Source: Coffea arabica (lineage: Eukaryota; Streptophyta; Magnoliopsida; Gentianales; Rubiaceae). From it: 64,000 bases of DNA. The notes beneath the pieces are model-generated. The model was not told the origin of the DNA and searched no databases. It saw only the letters and a program-made list of their open reading frames with translations. The position numbers and the translations under genes were made by a program. The stretch is taken from NCBI RefSeq assembly GCF_036785885.1, contig NC_092323.1:10672501-10736500 (forward strand), read 5' to 3'. Positions 24,001 through 36,823 of the stretch are shown here, in pieces (the first letter of the stretch is position 1; the number at the start of each line of letters is the position of its first letter).

Positions 24001-27000
24001 GAACTACAATAAAAAGTGAACCTATTGAAAAATCCTGCTCATACATTAAAAACTAACAGAAAAAAAGTATGTGATAGTTTCTTAAGCCATGTAGCATATA
24101 ATCTATCTTCTACTATAAGACTAATTACACCGACTAATTACACCTACAGGAACAAGGGATTGGAGAGAGAAAAGAGAAAGAAGCTTCCATCAATACACTG
24201 GATTTCAATTCAACAAAAACAATTTCGTAGAGACACAAAGAAGCTTCCATCAATATACTGGATTTCAATTCAACAAAGACAATTTTGTAAAAGACGCAAA
24301 GGACATTTAAGTCATGAATGCTCTAGAGGTAATCCATCAATAACCAAGCCACAGTTTGCACTCCCTGTGCTTAAAATACAATTCTCTTATCCATAATCTT
24401 TCTTACTCACTTGATTAGCTTTCTTTTGCGATTCTTCAAGAGCTCTAGACAAGTCTTGAACACGTTTTTCATTAACATCTGGAGTTGGAGGTTTCTGATT
24501 ATTAGATGAAAGATCTCCATTAAGTGAACCATTCGCAGCAGACCGTGCTTTAGAGTATCGGCGTAGCATGACATCATTTATATGTGTTTGAAGAGCAACA
24601 CATATTTCCTCTCCCTGCATTTCTTGCATACGTCAGATATGGACATCATCAAATGTTTCATGAACTGCAGATTACACAGGCTAAATTATTAATAGAGCTT
24701 CTAACCTGCCTAGTCTCAAACTGAAATATATGCAAAACACCAGCAACTCTCATCTTAAAAAATACAGCAGTGTTGCTGCTTCCAAATTGCATGATATCTC
24801 TCAACTCAGCTGAATGCAAATACTCTTTTGGAACTGGACGGAAAAAGTGAACCTGAAGTAAATGAGCAATGAAGTCCATACTTTAGCATCTGTTACAGGT
24901 CAACACATTAGAACCATGAAAATTTGATAATAAACAACTCACCCCACGCTTATTGATGCCAAGTATTATTTTTCCGGGTAGAAGACCAATTGGATCATCA
25001 ATCTTTCGAACCGCAAAGAACACCGAATTACCATAAGGAAGTGTTCTTAAGATACGCAAATATTGTTGTCTAGCATCATCTTTTGTCAAATTTTGCTACA
25101 TAGGAAAGAAAAAATCTTTTAACAAAAAGCAAAATTTAATCGAAGAGTTAAAAGCATGTTGTCAGGATCATCAGCAGGTACACTGTAAGGGATATCATTA
25201 GTTACAAAGATTAGCATACATAATAGTAAAATTTTAAAAATAAAGAAAAAATTCACAAAAACTTTTCAGTCATGACAATGGCATCGTATGCTACACTCAA
25301 GTTTTGTGATCAATCTACATCAGAATAAAAAAGTCATATATGGCCTAGACTTTGACTGGCATAACATACATCACTAATAGGACACAGCATAACATATATC
25401 ACTCAATCAGTCATAGTTTTAGGACACAAACCAAGTTTTGACTGATGCTGCTACCTCCTGCAACTCTTTATCTTCACAATTTGTTTGCAACAATGAGAAA
25501 ACAAAGGGCATAAATCAAAAAAATTCCTAAACATTTTTCAATTCTTACCATTGTCCGGTAACGAGCAAGGACATCCAACTCCCAATCTCTTTTTGCTCGA
25601 GTTATTGCTATTTGTCTTGGTAAAAATCGTTCAAGAAGTGATGTCCAGTCACTGTCCAAAATCATGACATAAAACCTTATCAGCAGCTAGATATTTTTGA
25701 ATCAAACATGTGAAGAATGTTCGTGCATGTAAACATCTGGAAAAAGAACATAAAAAGGATAATGCAAAACTAAAAAGTCCAGGAAACATATTTAGAAACA
25801 ACTAGGCAGGTTGAGAACAAGAAACTGGAAGCGAAGAAACCACTTACGTGCATGATTCAGGGCTATCAAGATATCCAACCTCAACCAAAATCTGCAGTGC
25901 ACACAGCTGTGCAGCATCATCCCTTCCAACAGGATAATTGCCTAATATATAATCATGTTGTAGCTGTAACAATGGAAAAGAACAGTAGTTATAAGAGTGT
26001 AAGAGATAAATTCAATTTTGAAGCAAATGAAAATATGACTAGAAATACATTGAATAAAATTACTGACTTGAACATAGGATAACTGCACGAACATAGGGTC
26101 TGTAACAGCTTCATCTGACTCACGAAATAACTTCTTCTTAAATGTCAGTTTGCAGTGCAAGATCTCTCCTTTGCTCCGATCCTTCGATGCCTTAAAGTCC
26201 GCCAATAAGTCACCAATATATTTGTTGTCATCCAAACCAATATATTCCTCTATATCCGAAGAAATTTCATATAAGTAGAAGACTACACCGATTATTATAT
26301 GAAAATTTAATGGATGAAGTAGATTAAGTACCATTTCCAGGATCTGGAGATTTAGAACCAGTGACAACTTTACGGCACTCAAACAGGCTGAAGCTAGAAT
26401 ACGATGTCAATTTAATGATTGCAGCAAGCTCCTGATAGGACACACCAATGGTCGGAAATCTTGACCAACTAAATAGATGCATAAAACATACGTGCAGCAA
26501 TAGAAGTGCAACTATTTTCTTCATTTAATTAAAAAATAATGGGTTTTCTCCGTCTTTCACTCTCTATGCAGCCAAAAAATAAAATAAAATAGGAAATGCA
26601 TGTGGTCTCACAAATCAACTGTTTGAATTGATGAAAGTCATAACATCATAGGTAATGGTTTTCCAAGTTATTTAGAACTGAGAAAAAAGAAAATGAAAGC
26701 CTAACCACCCAATGAAGCTTACGGCTACACTGAAAAATACCAGCAATTGAAGACTACAAAGACAAGCCAGGAAGAATAGGGATTGGATTTGATAGTTTGT
26801 GATTAACTTTGATCAAGAATAAACATGCAAAAAACCTTGCATTTGACGCATAAATCAGATAGGGGAACACAGGCAACAGAAACAGTTACAAATAGTGACA
26901 AACCAATGGCCTAAACCACATAGTTCTTTGCACATACAGATTAGACTAGAAGTTTCAAGGATTTGATAGTTTGTGATTAACTTTGATCAAGAATAAACAT

Positions 27001-28638
27001 GCAAAAAACCTTGCATTTGACGCATAAATCAGATAGGGGAACACAGGCAACAGAAACAGTTACAAATAGTGACAAACCAATGGCCAAAACCACATAGTTC
27101 TTTGCACATACAGATTAGACTAGAAGTTTCAATGGTACCTCAACAGCGTCAGCTACAGTTGTCCCCATGTCATATGTGATCTCTTCAAAAGTTTCATCCA
27201 GAAAAAATACTATGGTCGTTAGCTTTTTACCAGTCAAAAGAGCTTCAATCTCTTCCCGACCAGGTATTATGTGCCTAGCCCCAGCCTTAACAGAACGCTT
27301 TAATACATTTAATGTGTTCAATGCTAGGGCTTGAACTTCAGAATCAGAAGTTACTCCATGCGCCACATTGTGGATACATTCAGACAAATATGCACCAATT
27401 TCTTTGCTGGGAGGCATGCAGGATGCGCACAAGTACATCAGCTCCCATGCTTTAATCAGACATTGCCTGTAAACAACAAAAGCAACTAAATGAACACGCT
27501 TGATAAGGTGACGAATGATTAAACGAAAGTGGTCAAAAAAGGAAGAAAAGAAAATCAATTTTCCACACCCCTTTATATGCAGAAAAGCTGAGTATAAGAT
27601 ATATACCTGTCTGAAGTATTCCTAGTCTGCTTCGAAATTTGTGCAAAAAGTTCATCTCGAAGCTCAGAACGCTTCAAAGCCTGCTTATATAGTTTACCAA
27701 CAAATTCAATTCGTTCATCTAAACTTACTGGAGTCACTCGATCTGAAGAATCAACTCCCATATACTTCAATATAATCTGGAACAACTTAGTTGCCCTACT
27801 GACCATATCACCATTTATTCTCAGCAGTGAGGTCGGAATAGGATCCTGCAAAAGGTTGCAACCATTCATCAGTAAATCTCCAAACTGCTCTATTTGTGCC
27901 TTAAAAACAGCATATCATTACCTTCTGAAAGCAGAGCATGTCCTCAAATGTGAACTTTTCTCGAACTTGAGACCCCGCTGATCTTTTAGAAAAGAAACTT
28001 CGCTTTCCAGCAGACTGAATCTGCTTGTTCATTGCTCTCAAAAACACTTCGACCTGACCAAGTAAAATAAAGTAAAGAAGTCAAAAGTTAAGTATAAATA
28101 AATCACCAGTCACATATGATGAGAGAGTGATATATCATATCAATCGTTTCATGCACAATGACTAAAGGGGAAGATAAATTCTCACTTGGAATTTGTCAAT
28201 CAAGGGTATAGCAGCAGACAGTTCAGGTGGAAGAGCTGCAGACAGAGCTGTTGGGGTACTGTGGAAACCAAGAAACACAAGATTAGTCCTAGTCACCTAT
28301 TATCTTCAGCAAGCACACTAGTGCTAAGCTGAAAGATACCAGAATCAGTACAAATATCCACGTCTTGACCATGTTAATTGAAGAGGCACGTGCCAGCATA
28401 GTTGTTCGAAAGCATAAATTGACAAGAAGAAGCAAAACTGGGAAGGGAGAAAGAGATGGAAAGAAGAGAAGCTAGAAACATACGGTGGTGCAAAATTAGA
28501 ACCATCACTGTCATACTCATCCCCATTGGAGGCACCAAAGGAGTGGTGAGAAGGGGTTTCAAATCCATTGCTGGAGCCAAATGAAGACCGGCTCGATCTC
28601 ATGCTTTGGGACATCACTGGTTGCATATCAGAAGTCAT
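18054..28638 (-). CDS. KCBP: Kinesin-like calmodulin-binding protein (kinesin-14, MyTH4-FERM)
   Basis: Twenty-three coding exons, from the right: 28484-28638, 28186-28258, 27922-28053, 27607-27845, 27139-27466, 26332-26431, 26068-26249, 25848-25963, 25549-25651, 24943-25095, 24706-24852, 24411-24614, 23785-23949, 23603-23707, 23249-23389, 22962-23156, 21660-21786, 21346-21545, 21050-21232, 20790-20885, 20468-20665, 18373-18644, 18054-18246. They total 3807 nt with no frame break: 1268 residues, close to the roughly 1260 of Arabidopsis KCBP/ZWICHEL. Order: MyTH4 and FERM domains (about 100-560), coiled coil (about 600-890), C-terminal motor with P-loop GQTGSGKT (973-980), switch I NEQSSRSH (1086-1093) and DLAGSE (1119-1124), then the calmodulin-binding helix with [13 protein letters not shown] (from 1227). 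Family role: minus-end-directed, calcium/calmodulin-inhibited microtubule motor acting in trichome shape and spindles. Intron 18 is GC-AG; intron 16 holds a MITE. Confidence 0.97.
21233..21345 (-). other. GC-AG intron in the KCBP motor domain
   Basis: The donor reads CCAAG/GCAAGT and the acceptor TGCAG/TATTTG. Frame and conserved protein (FEDTK/YLVQSA) fix both borders. GCAAGT after AG is the standard context of GC donors. No GT donor nearby keeps the frame. Confidence 0.9.
21890..22886. mobile_element. MULE-type MITE, 997 bp, inside KCBP intron 16
   Basis: Both ends read GGGTTAATAACA inward and continue as imperfect inverted repeats of about 70 bp (shared TACTAGGGGG, CTTTGCCC, CTCAACCAA/TTCAACCAA and TACACTT blocks). 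The flanks TAATTTATA (21881-21889) and TATTTTATA (22887-22895) form a 9-bp target duplication with one mismatch, as for Mutator-like elements. No transposase frame. Confidence 0.85.
24181..24300. repeat. 60-bp tandem duplication in KCBP intron 12
   Basis: Two adjacent 60-bp units both begin AAGCTTCCATCAATA and differ at only a few positions. Intronic, no coding effect. Confidence 0.85.
26785..27132. repeat. Two 174-bp tandem copies in KCBP intron 5
   Basis: Copy 1 (26785-26958) and copy 2 (26959-27132) each run from GGATTTGATAGTTTG to AGTTTCAA. I see a single difference (GGCCTAAACC against GGCCAAAACC). Copy 2 ends five bases short of the splice donor of exon 5, so the donor itself was not duplicated. 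Confidence 0.92.
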
Positions 28639-29760
28639 GACATTCTAGAACCTCAAAAACCAAATTTTGGCATTAATAGCATTCTACCCCAATCAAATAG
28701 CTATTCCCAAACATCCCCCTTTTTACTTTCTTCCTTCTTTTTGAACAGTTGCTCCTTAATTTTGATCTTTCTATTTTCTTTTTGCCCTTTCAGAATTCAA
28801 CTCTTGTTTGTCTTCAAAACAGTTCCATTACCTGGAAAAAATTGCCAAAGCTCATTTCAATTCAGAATTTAGAAAAAAGACGGAAAAGGGATTTAATGTA
28901 GTGTAGGAAGAAGTTAATATGTACCAATTTTAGATCGGAAAGATTAGGAAAAAGGCAGCAATTTCAGACCACTTACATGAGTAAAAACCATTGCTAATTA
29001 TTCCAAATAAGTACCCTGCAATGCATATCGTCAACATCAAATCCAAACTCCAAAGTATGTTGCAGAACTCTTAAGCACTGATAACTTCATATCAAAAAAC
29101 GAAAGGATATAAGTAGAGTAAGAAACAGCAAATCAGAGCTTCAAAAAAGAACAGAACGGAAGCAAAGCAAATCCCTATAGTGAAGAAAGCAATGGCATCA
29201 ATTTGGGAAAACTTTTGAACCCAGAAAGAATCAATTCTCGATAACATCGAACTCCAGAGATCCAAACTGAACCAGGGAACAGAATTACCAGAAGGAAACT
29301 AATGGGACTAAAAATCACAGTAGCATTGAACCCAGAAACATTCACCTTGGAAATTAGTAGCTTATAACATTGGGATGCTAAAATGGGCAGATCAAAAAAA
29401 CCATGATTCAGTCAGAAAACATTAGACAATTTAAAATTCCAAGCTACATATTAAAAAAATATGGGATTGAGTGCCATAAAAAAAAAAAAGAAATATAGGA
29501 GTAGTAAGTACTTAGTATCAGGGAGAAGCTGATGAGACGGTTAGATTGATGGAAATCTTAGGAGGGAGAAAATGTAGGTTTTGATGATGTTTGATTTTGG
29601 TACAACCTTAAGTAAACCAAAAAGGAAAAAATAGGGATCTTTCTTCTTCTTCTTCTTCTTCGTCTCTCTGCTTAGTATTGTACCAGCCGGAGAGAGAGAG
29701 GGAGAGAGAGAGAGAGAAGAGTGGAGTGAAGGAGGGAGAAAGAAGATGTGAAGGTCACGA
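28639..29760 (-). promoter_or_regulatory. KCBP leader and promoter region
   Basis: Reading leftwards, a pyrimidine acceptor-like GGTTCTAG lies a few bases before the ATG, suggesting a leader intron. CTT and CT/GA microsatellites at 29636-29720 are typical of plant core-promoter or leader DNA, so transcription probably starts near 29700. No clean TATA box seen. Confidence 0.4.
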
Positions 29761-29880
29761 GAACTTTTTTAAATAATATCAAGCACTTTTTGGGAATACC
29801 CCAAAATATATATCAAAACTGTACTATTGCTCCTTTGTACTTATTCTAAATTATTTCTTTATAGTTTTTTTTTTCCTATT

Positions 29881-29914
29881 GGGAGAGAGGGAGGGGGGAG
29901 GGGGGAGGGGGTTG
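29881..29914 (+). repeat. G-rich purine tract
   Basis: Several runs of four to six G separated by single A or GA; could form a G-quadruplex. Likely low-complexity. Confidence 0.6.
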
Positions 29915-30341
29915 GACTTTAGAGTGGACAATAAGGATGAGCTTTGTTTTGTTTGCTTGTACTCGCACACTAGTAAATTTTTTCAGAATCTAGTGAGTAG
30001 TATTCAACTTTTTGGGAATGAATGGGAATTTTGTATTTGACTAGAGAAAATTCATTTCCAAATCTAATGTGCAGTTGGAAATTATTATTCAACTTGTATT
30101 CATCACCACTATTATGGGCTATTTGTAATCAATAAAGATCAATATCTAAAGAATAAATTGGAGATTATCATTTTCATTTTGAAAATAAAAAATCACAATA
30201 TATGATGAAGGAAGAAATTGAGAAAGAGTTTGAATTGTGAATCTAGAGATTAATTAATAGATAGAAGTGTAAAAATGGAATTTTAGTCTCCAAGTTTTTC
30301 TTGATCATTCATTCCATCCTTTCTACTTTTTTTTTTTTTTT

Positions 30342-30385
30342 GTTGGGGGTGTGTGTGTTTGGGGGGGAGGGGGGGGGGGGGAGAG
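30342..30385 (+). repeat. G/T and poly-G tract
   Basis: A T run leads into GGGGGTGTGTGTGTTTG and then a G run of about 14 broken by single A. Potential quadruplex; also prone to sequencing-length error. Confidence 0.6.
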
Positions 30386-33300
30386 GCCATTTTTCCTTAT
30401 TTCACTAAACAAACAAAAAAAAAACTTGTATGTACCAGACGGGATCCTCAGTGCCACTTTTCCAGTGATAATTCAGTGCCACTTTTATATTTATGTCAAG
30501 TGTCCTGTTTATTTAATTTGTTATGTGCTATTTATTTAAATTTCTTCTATCATCACGTGATAAGTGGGATTGACACTGAATTTGACACCGAGTAGTGGCA
30601 TAGAAGATCCCAACTGTGTCTGTACTTTCACGCCATGACCATTTTCATTGCATGTGATACTAGACTGTTGTGTTTTTATCCTCAAACTTCTTGTGTCACT
30701 TCATGAGGAAAAATAGGTAGAATTCAGGGACCAACTTTTTTCTTTTTATCATGCTCCATTATGTCAAAACAAAGAAGAAAAGGGTTGTCTCTACTGATAC
30801 TATAAAATCCAATAAACTACTAGTAGTAGTATTAGTTAAGAAACTTTAAAGCTAACTGTGGATTGAATCTGTTAACAAGAGATATTTGCATCTATCTTCA
30901 TGATTAGAGCATAAACAGTGAAGCCAATCCGTGTTCAAAGGCTAATAGAAGCTTCATTTGCCATGGCCACACATCATCACATGGACTCATTGATTGGCAG
31001 ACGTCGAACATAAAAACCATTTTCCAGTCTTTAATGCAGCTTGCTTCAAGTATACGTCTCTCAGGAGAGAAGAGAAAAGAAAAGAAAAGAAAAGATCAAA
31101 TTTCAATTTCTTCAAGGTAGCTCATTGCGCGGGAATTTAATTCTTGAAAAATTTTGTCTCAAGGACCTACTAGAGTGAGTATCTATACTATATATAGATA
31201 TATTTCATATGTTTGAATAGTGAGACACATCAGATAACTGATTATAACCCCCAAGTATATCAACATGGTATGATATTGTAGTTATTGGTGTCTTTATTCT
31301 TTCCAATTTTTACCTTAAAAGTACTATCTGTCAGCAGGAGAACCGATGAAAGCTGAAAGTAGTACAATATAACGTACCCTACCCTTTTCTGTGGTTAGTC
31401 CCAAAGGTGAATCTGAAGATACCCTAAAGTATTTTCAGTCTCAAATTAATTTCAGGGTCCTATTGTGGGCAAATTCCCACTTGACATTCAGTGGAGGGAA
31501 GAAAGATGCTGGTCATAAATCAAATTGGTTCGCAGTTTTGATTTCACTTAATTGTTTTGCAGTTTCAATCTATTTGGCATGCATCATTAAGTGTTTTGAT
31601 TAAAGCAATTTTGTGTCCAAGAAAACCAAAGGATGGTGGCTACATTTATTTAATTTGCATTTAAACACTTGTTTGATTCAGGAAACCATACAAAAAAGAA
31701 GTTACTTGATTCTGGACAACCCCCAAACCACCACCCCCCAGCCCACAAAAAAAAAAAAAAAAAAAAAGGAGAAAAAGGCCTTACCTCATTCTCAATGACT
31801 TTAGTCGCTTACCCCCCTACATTTCCAATCTAACTAATCTTGTGTTTGGATTTGCAACTTTAAGGCTTAAAACTTTGGAACTTAGGATATAATTATTCTA
31901 ACGTTTAGAAATAATAAAGAAAATGCATTTGCATCTTTCAAGAAGGAACATACATTTTATTTTAACCAACTCTGTTTACGTGAGTTAGCCACCAAATAAA
32001 GCATATAAGTTCAAGCGTGCAGACCTGACAATAGTTCAAGAATTCAAATCTCTGCATATGCAATAAAAATTTAAAGGATGTGCAGTAATGCACCTCTTTG
32101 ATCTGAAAGTGAACAAGGGAAGGAAAAAAAGGAGGAGTAATGTACTAAATCGAGCATATGATGTAATTTGCTGAATCATATTTAGCCCCTGTGACAAGTT
32201 TAAGGGAAAATCACAATCTTAAGAGAGAGCATTCTCTCGGAGAATGAATCAGTTAAAAAAAATAGATAAATAGATGTAGACTTGATGACTTCATATACAT
32301 TCTCAGTTAGATGCCGGCCAGCCGGCTTTGAATTCTGCATAAAATTGCACCAGGTGGAGTGGAGTGGACTGGAGAAACGAAAGTGGAGGGAATTGAGATG
32401 ATTTTGCAATAAATAAACTCACGAGAAGTGTACAATGACCACTACTATTCCCATTACTGCAATGGTACCACTACTACCAAGTCTCCATTCGTGAATCATT
32501 TATTCAATGCTGAAAAGTTGGCTCTTTCCAAAACAACCAACAACTAAAAAGTGCAACGAAAGTGGAGAGGATTTTGTATTTATGGCACACATGAAAAGGT
32601 TGAGTGTACCTGTTAAAGAGTAAAAACTCAGGAGTTGGATTTTTCTTTTCTTTTTACTTTTAAATACCAAATTGACACTACTAATTGCTACCTGTAGGGC
32701 CAGAATTTCTTCTTCTTTTTTTGTTTTTTTTGTTAATAATCCTTTTCGACCGGTAAGCCGGCATTGTTTACTTGTATACATGAATATCAAGACAAATCAA
32801 TTGCTATTAAACCAAGCCTGCTCACATTAATTTATTGCAGAGAAACATTTTAAAATCAAAGATCTTGGACTCAATACTCTCAATTGCCAGATGACGTTGT
32901 TGATGAAGATTTGAACAAGTGATCAATGTGTGTGTTTTTTTTTTTTTAAAAAAAAACCCTTCAATCCCTCTCCACACCCTTCTTACTCCTAATTGTTAGG
33001 ATTCTGAGTTCTGAATTTGAAAGCCCTTCCAATCCTTAACTATTATGATACAAACCCTGAATCTAACAGTAAAAAAAAAAAACTAAAAATCCCCCTTTAG
33101 TCATTGAGCTGACCTAATGGTTTTAGTGATCAAGGTTAAAGATGCTAGGAACTATAATCTCTGCATGTGTTTTTCCTTTTATTTAGTGCATTAGTATTCA
33201 TCTGATTATTTTTGGATTACTTACTAACGGTGTCGAGTTGCAATTGCTTATTTGTTTCTATTACTCCTTAAATTGTGGCCCCTTATAATAAGCTCATAAA

Positions 33301-35872
33301 AAAAAAAGGAAACACAATAAAGTTATCAGTCTTTATTAGTAGTACTTGGGTGATAACAAAGTTTTTTTTTTTTTTTTTTGAAGGAAGTGATAACAAAAAG
33401 TTTTGACCAACCGAAAAGACAAGAACAACCCATTTTGTATTCTATAGTCTCTAAACTCTTGAATCGTCCTTGGCAGCCAATGTGTTGTTGTATCTTTCTC
33501 ATCTCGTCAGACAGTAGATCCTAGCGGTCAAAATTGATAAAAAGTTGGTGGCAATAGGAACTTTGATACATATTCTATCTGCCTTCACACCAAACACAGA
33601 TAAATGGTCAATTGATACATTTCACTTTCATTATTTTTCCCTTTTTTTTTTGGGGGGGTTTTATTCTGTACATAATTTCAGTGGAGTCTCATTTTGAGGG
33701 CCAATGCCTCCTTGTTCGTTTGAGTTGTTTGGTATCCAGCATATTTTCTGATCTTCAGTGGTTGGGTCCATTCTAGCAGGCCTTCATCATCACATAGGCC
33801 AATTTAACAACTTTCTGGTTATAGGAAGCTCAAAAACTCTTCCTCAAATTCCTCCTCGTACAGAAGAAAATATCTTCTTAATGTTTTGAAAGGGAATGTA
33901 AAATGAACTCAAAATCTCCATGTAGACATCTGTATCATGGATGGAGGATAAAGAGAGAGGCAAATAAACCAATCATTTCATTTCCGTAATTTTCTCTTCC
34001 CATAATGATCGAAAGGGCAAATGTGAAGTTCCAAAATCAGGAGTGTATGAATGTTTGGAATGAGATCGCCTGAAATCAGAGAGAAGGTCAAAAACCACAG
34101 GGAATGGTCTCTTGATTAGGGACAGAACATGATGGAAGTAAAGTGCAAATCATCCGGACAAACAGATTCTTTTTTTAACTAGTTGTTCAGACAGAGAAAT
34201 GTAATAGTACTATCTCCTTCTTCTTCTTCTTCTTCTTCTTTTTTTCAGTCTAGTTGTTAAAGAATGAAAGAAGAAGCATTACAAGTCATAAGTGAATACA
34301 AAGAAATGATTCCCTTCATAATAATTCTCAATCCAAATTGGTACTTACTGGAAATTTTTACCAATTACTTTGTCCTGAGTTCAGAGCTTTTTCTTGTTCT
34401 CTCCAATACATACATATTACATAACCCTCCCTTCTTCAAAAGAAAGCAAGAACTGGCATTACCTTATTGGTACCTTACAAAAAAGGTCGGATGTTACAGA
34501 AGAATGAAAATGACAAACACAAGGGACGCAAAATTACTGTAATCATGAAAGAAGCAAAGGTCTTTCTCATAAATAAAACTAATGTAGCAAAACTTTCATG
34601 AGTTTATTACTGGTTTTATGATGATTGAAATCACTAACATGGCAAATTAATTTGATGGGGTCTGGTAGTTTTTGGGTATGGTTGATTTGGTTTCCTGATG
34701 GGGTCATGGGGAACCAAGTAAAAATAGTGGTATGTTCCACCATGTGCAGAACTAATACAGCATGTTAGTTAGCAACTTTATAGACTTGGATCATAACACC
34801 AGCATGTTTGTTACAAATGCTCATCATGTATGATTGGACAAAAAGTAAAGTCGATAAGGCATCCATCGCAGGGTCTTATCCAATAACAAGGAAGTGATGG
34901 ACCAATTCTTGTAAATTTTGATTGAAAACTAAATCATGTTCCTCCAAGGTAGGACGAAAAAAAGAAAGAAAGAAAGCAGAGCACAGTAGAAGGATCCTTT
35001 GCTTAGAAATGTTGGATGTAATCAAATGTTACTTTTCGATATTGGAGCATCAATAATGTCTATTCAGATTACAGTACATAATGGAGTTTCACTGGTTAAG
35101 CAACTTGCCTAAACAGCTTTAATTTTGGTGCATCAGTGAAAGGACTAAACATTTGCAACACAACAGACACATGTGATCGATCCAGTTGCTGTTCTTGAAA
35201 AGTTTCCTGGAATAGGAGACTGGAGGAAGACAGTATTGAGTATGAGAGGCTATCATCCATGCAATTGAACTGAGCTAATGTCCAGGTCTTCCTCAGTTCC
35301 CACAAATGATGGTATCAAGCAACAAGAAAATAGCTATTCCTAGCAATTCAGCTACCATTTGTTCATTTGGTGCCAGTTTTTGACAAGAGCTACTCCAAAA
35401 GGAAAAGAAGAACAAGAGAGAGCAGCCAATAGGAGTATGTAATTAAGAATCCCAGTAAGAAAGTTTTTAACAGTCACTAATCCTTAGCAAGTATAAATGT
35501 GTATCAATACATACAATTGTTAGTTTGTGTTGAAATCGACTCTTTTGTCAGTTTCAAAAGCCAAAAATAAAAGAAAAGAAACAATCTCATCTTCTGAAGT
35601 TGCACATAAGCACAGCTTTCCTCATTTAGATCTCTTTCACACACCTATTGCATCTTTTCTACCAATTTCAGCAAGACAAGTGGCCAAACTTCTTGTTGCT
35701 TAAAGTCTCACACTCCGTTATTGACTGCCCTCCTACTCTGAAGCCTTTAGATCAGACCTAAGCTTCCAGAACAGAACTCTTAGTATCTTTGTAACTTTTG
35801 TTAGTTGTCAAATTATATCTTTGGATTAAATGTGATAAACAACATTCCAATCAATTTACATGCTTGATTGTC

Positions 35873-36823
35873 TTAACAGCAATCCAATGATTTCCACCTA
35901 TAAGCAAGTGCATCAACAACACCATCAAAACTATCAAATCTAGAACTCACCACATCTATGCCAACTCCCAATCTCTCAGCACCAGAAGCTGTAACTGGAC
36001 CATGAGCAGCCACCAACATGCTTGGACACCTCATCCTCATCATCTCCCAATTCAGCCCCAACTCTTTCAAGCTCTTCAAAAGCCCTTCAACCTCTGCAGT
36101 ACTTGTAAACACAAGGCCATCCAACCCACATTCCTCATCAGTCCTCCTCGCTACCTCCTCAGCACACGTGGGGCCCCCCCACCGGGTCTCATAACCGTTA
36201 ACTCTAACCGCAGTCCATCCCATTCTAGCTAGATGAGCAAGGAAATTAGGCACAACAGGTGGTTCCTCCAGGCCTAGTACAGATGGAACTGGGCATAACA
36301 CCTTTCTTCCCTGGCCTAATCCCAGTGATTCGGCTAGACTTGTTGGTGTTGAAATTGGAGGAACCAAGACCTTAATTCTACGGGGATTTTCACAAAGTTT
36401 ATTAATAAAAGATTCATCTAGCAGCTCTGAGTCTTTGCCTAGAGCTGAAATTGTGAAGGTTTCACCATGTGGGGCAAGTGGGGGTGAGTGGATGTTGGTT
36501 AAGGCTTCTGAGAAAGCTTTGATTCCAGTTCTTGATGTGAAAGCTATACCTGAGAATTGTTCGAGGTTGGGATGATTCTGGGAATTGTTGATGGCATTTG
36601 GATTGGAGAGGTAGAATTGGATGGAGGAGATGGTGTGTGGGGTGGTTTCAACAATGACAGTGGGACACCAGATGGGACACCAGCCCTTGAGTTGGATAAC
36701 GTGGGAGAGCCTTTCTGCATAATTTTTTGGGGTGGTGAAGGCAATAAGACGGCTGTTGGTGCTGGTGTTGGGGAGCGCTGCCATTGATGGATGAGAAGGA
36801 TGCTGCAGAGTCAGGACCATCAT
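35873..36823 (-). CDS. Uroporphyrinogen-III synthase-like protein (HemD fold)
   Basis: One uninterrupted frame of 316 residues. The HemD-type landmarks are FSGIAFTSRTGIKAF (about 90-104), LDGLVFTSTAEVEGLL and the C-terminal VAAHGPVTASGAERLGVGID followed by SFDGVVDALAY. Family role: HemD closes hydroxymethylbilane to uroporphyrinogen III, the last step shared by haem and chlorophyll synthesis, in plants in plastids. This protein shows no convincing plastid transit peptide (start MMVLTLQHPSHPSMAALPN), and such HemD-like paralogues exist in plants alongside the true enzyme. I call the fold with confidence but not the reaction. Translation could begin at the second Met or at MAAL, 13 residues further on. 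Same strand as the tafazzin-like gene, but about 1 kb apart. Confidence 0.83.
   Translation of the reverse strand: MMVLTLQHPSHPSMAALPNTSTNSRLIAFTTPKNYAERLSHVIQLKGWCPIWCPTVIVETTPHTISSIQFYLSNPNAINNSQNHPNLEQFSGIAFTSRTGIKAFSEALTNIHSPPLAPHGETFTISALGKDSELLDESFINKLCENPRRIKVLVPPISTPTSLAESLGLGQGRKVLCPVPSVLGLEEPPVVPNFLAHLARMGWTAVRVNGYETRWGGPTCAEEVARRTDEECGLDGLVFTSTAEVEGLLKSLKELGLNWEMMRMRCPSMLVAAHGPVTASGAERLGVGIDVVSSRFDSFDGVVDALAYRWKSLDCC

Larger units (their letters stand above)
29761..35872. other. Gene-free stretch upstream of KCBP
   Basis: No coding exon, RNA gene or complete transposon recognised on either strand. The open frames (for example 34264-34542) look like chance. It contains G-rich tracts, A-runs (31750-31767, 33361-33380 as T) and a CTT repeat near 34213-34241. 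A SINE-like fragment with a weak B-box lies near 32030-32050 but is too decayed to call. Confidence 0.5.

Noticed and set aside
31985-32060. Possible tRNA gene or SINE with a TTCAAATC box
   Set aside because: No cloverleaf, no A-box, no target duplication.
34264-34542. Plus-strand frame of 92 codons in the gene-free stretch
   Set aside because: AT-rich chance composition, no domain, no splice neighbours.
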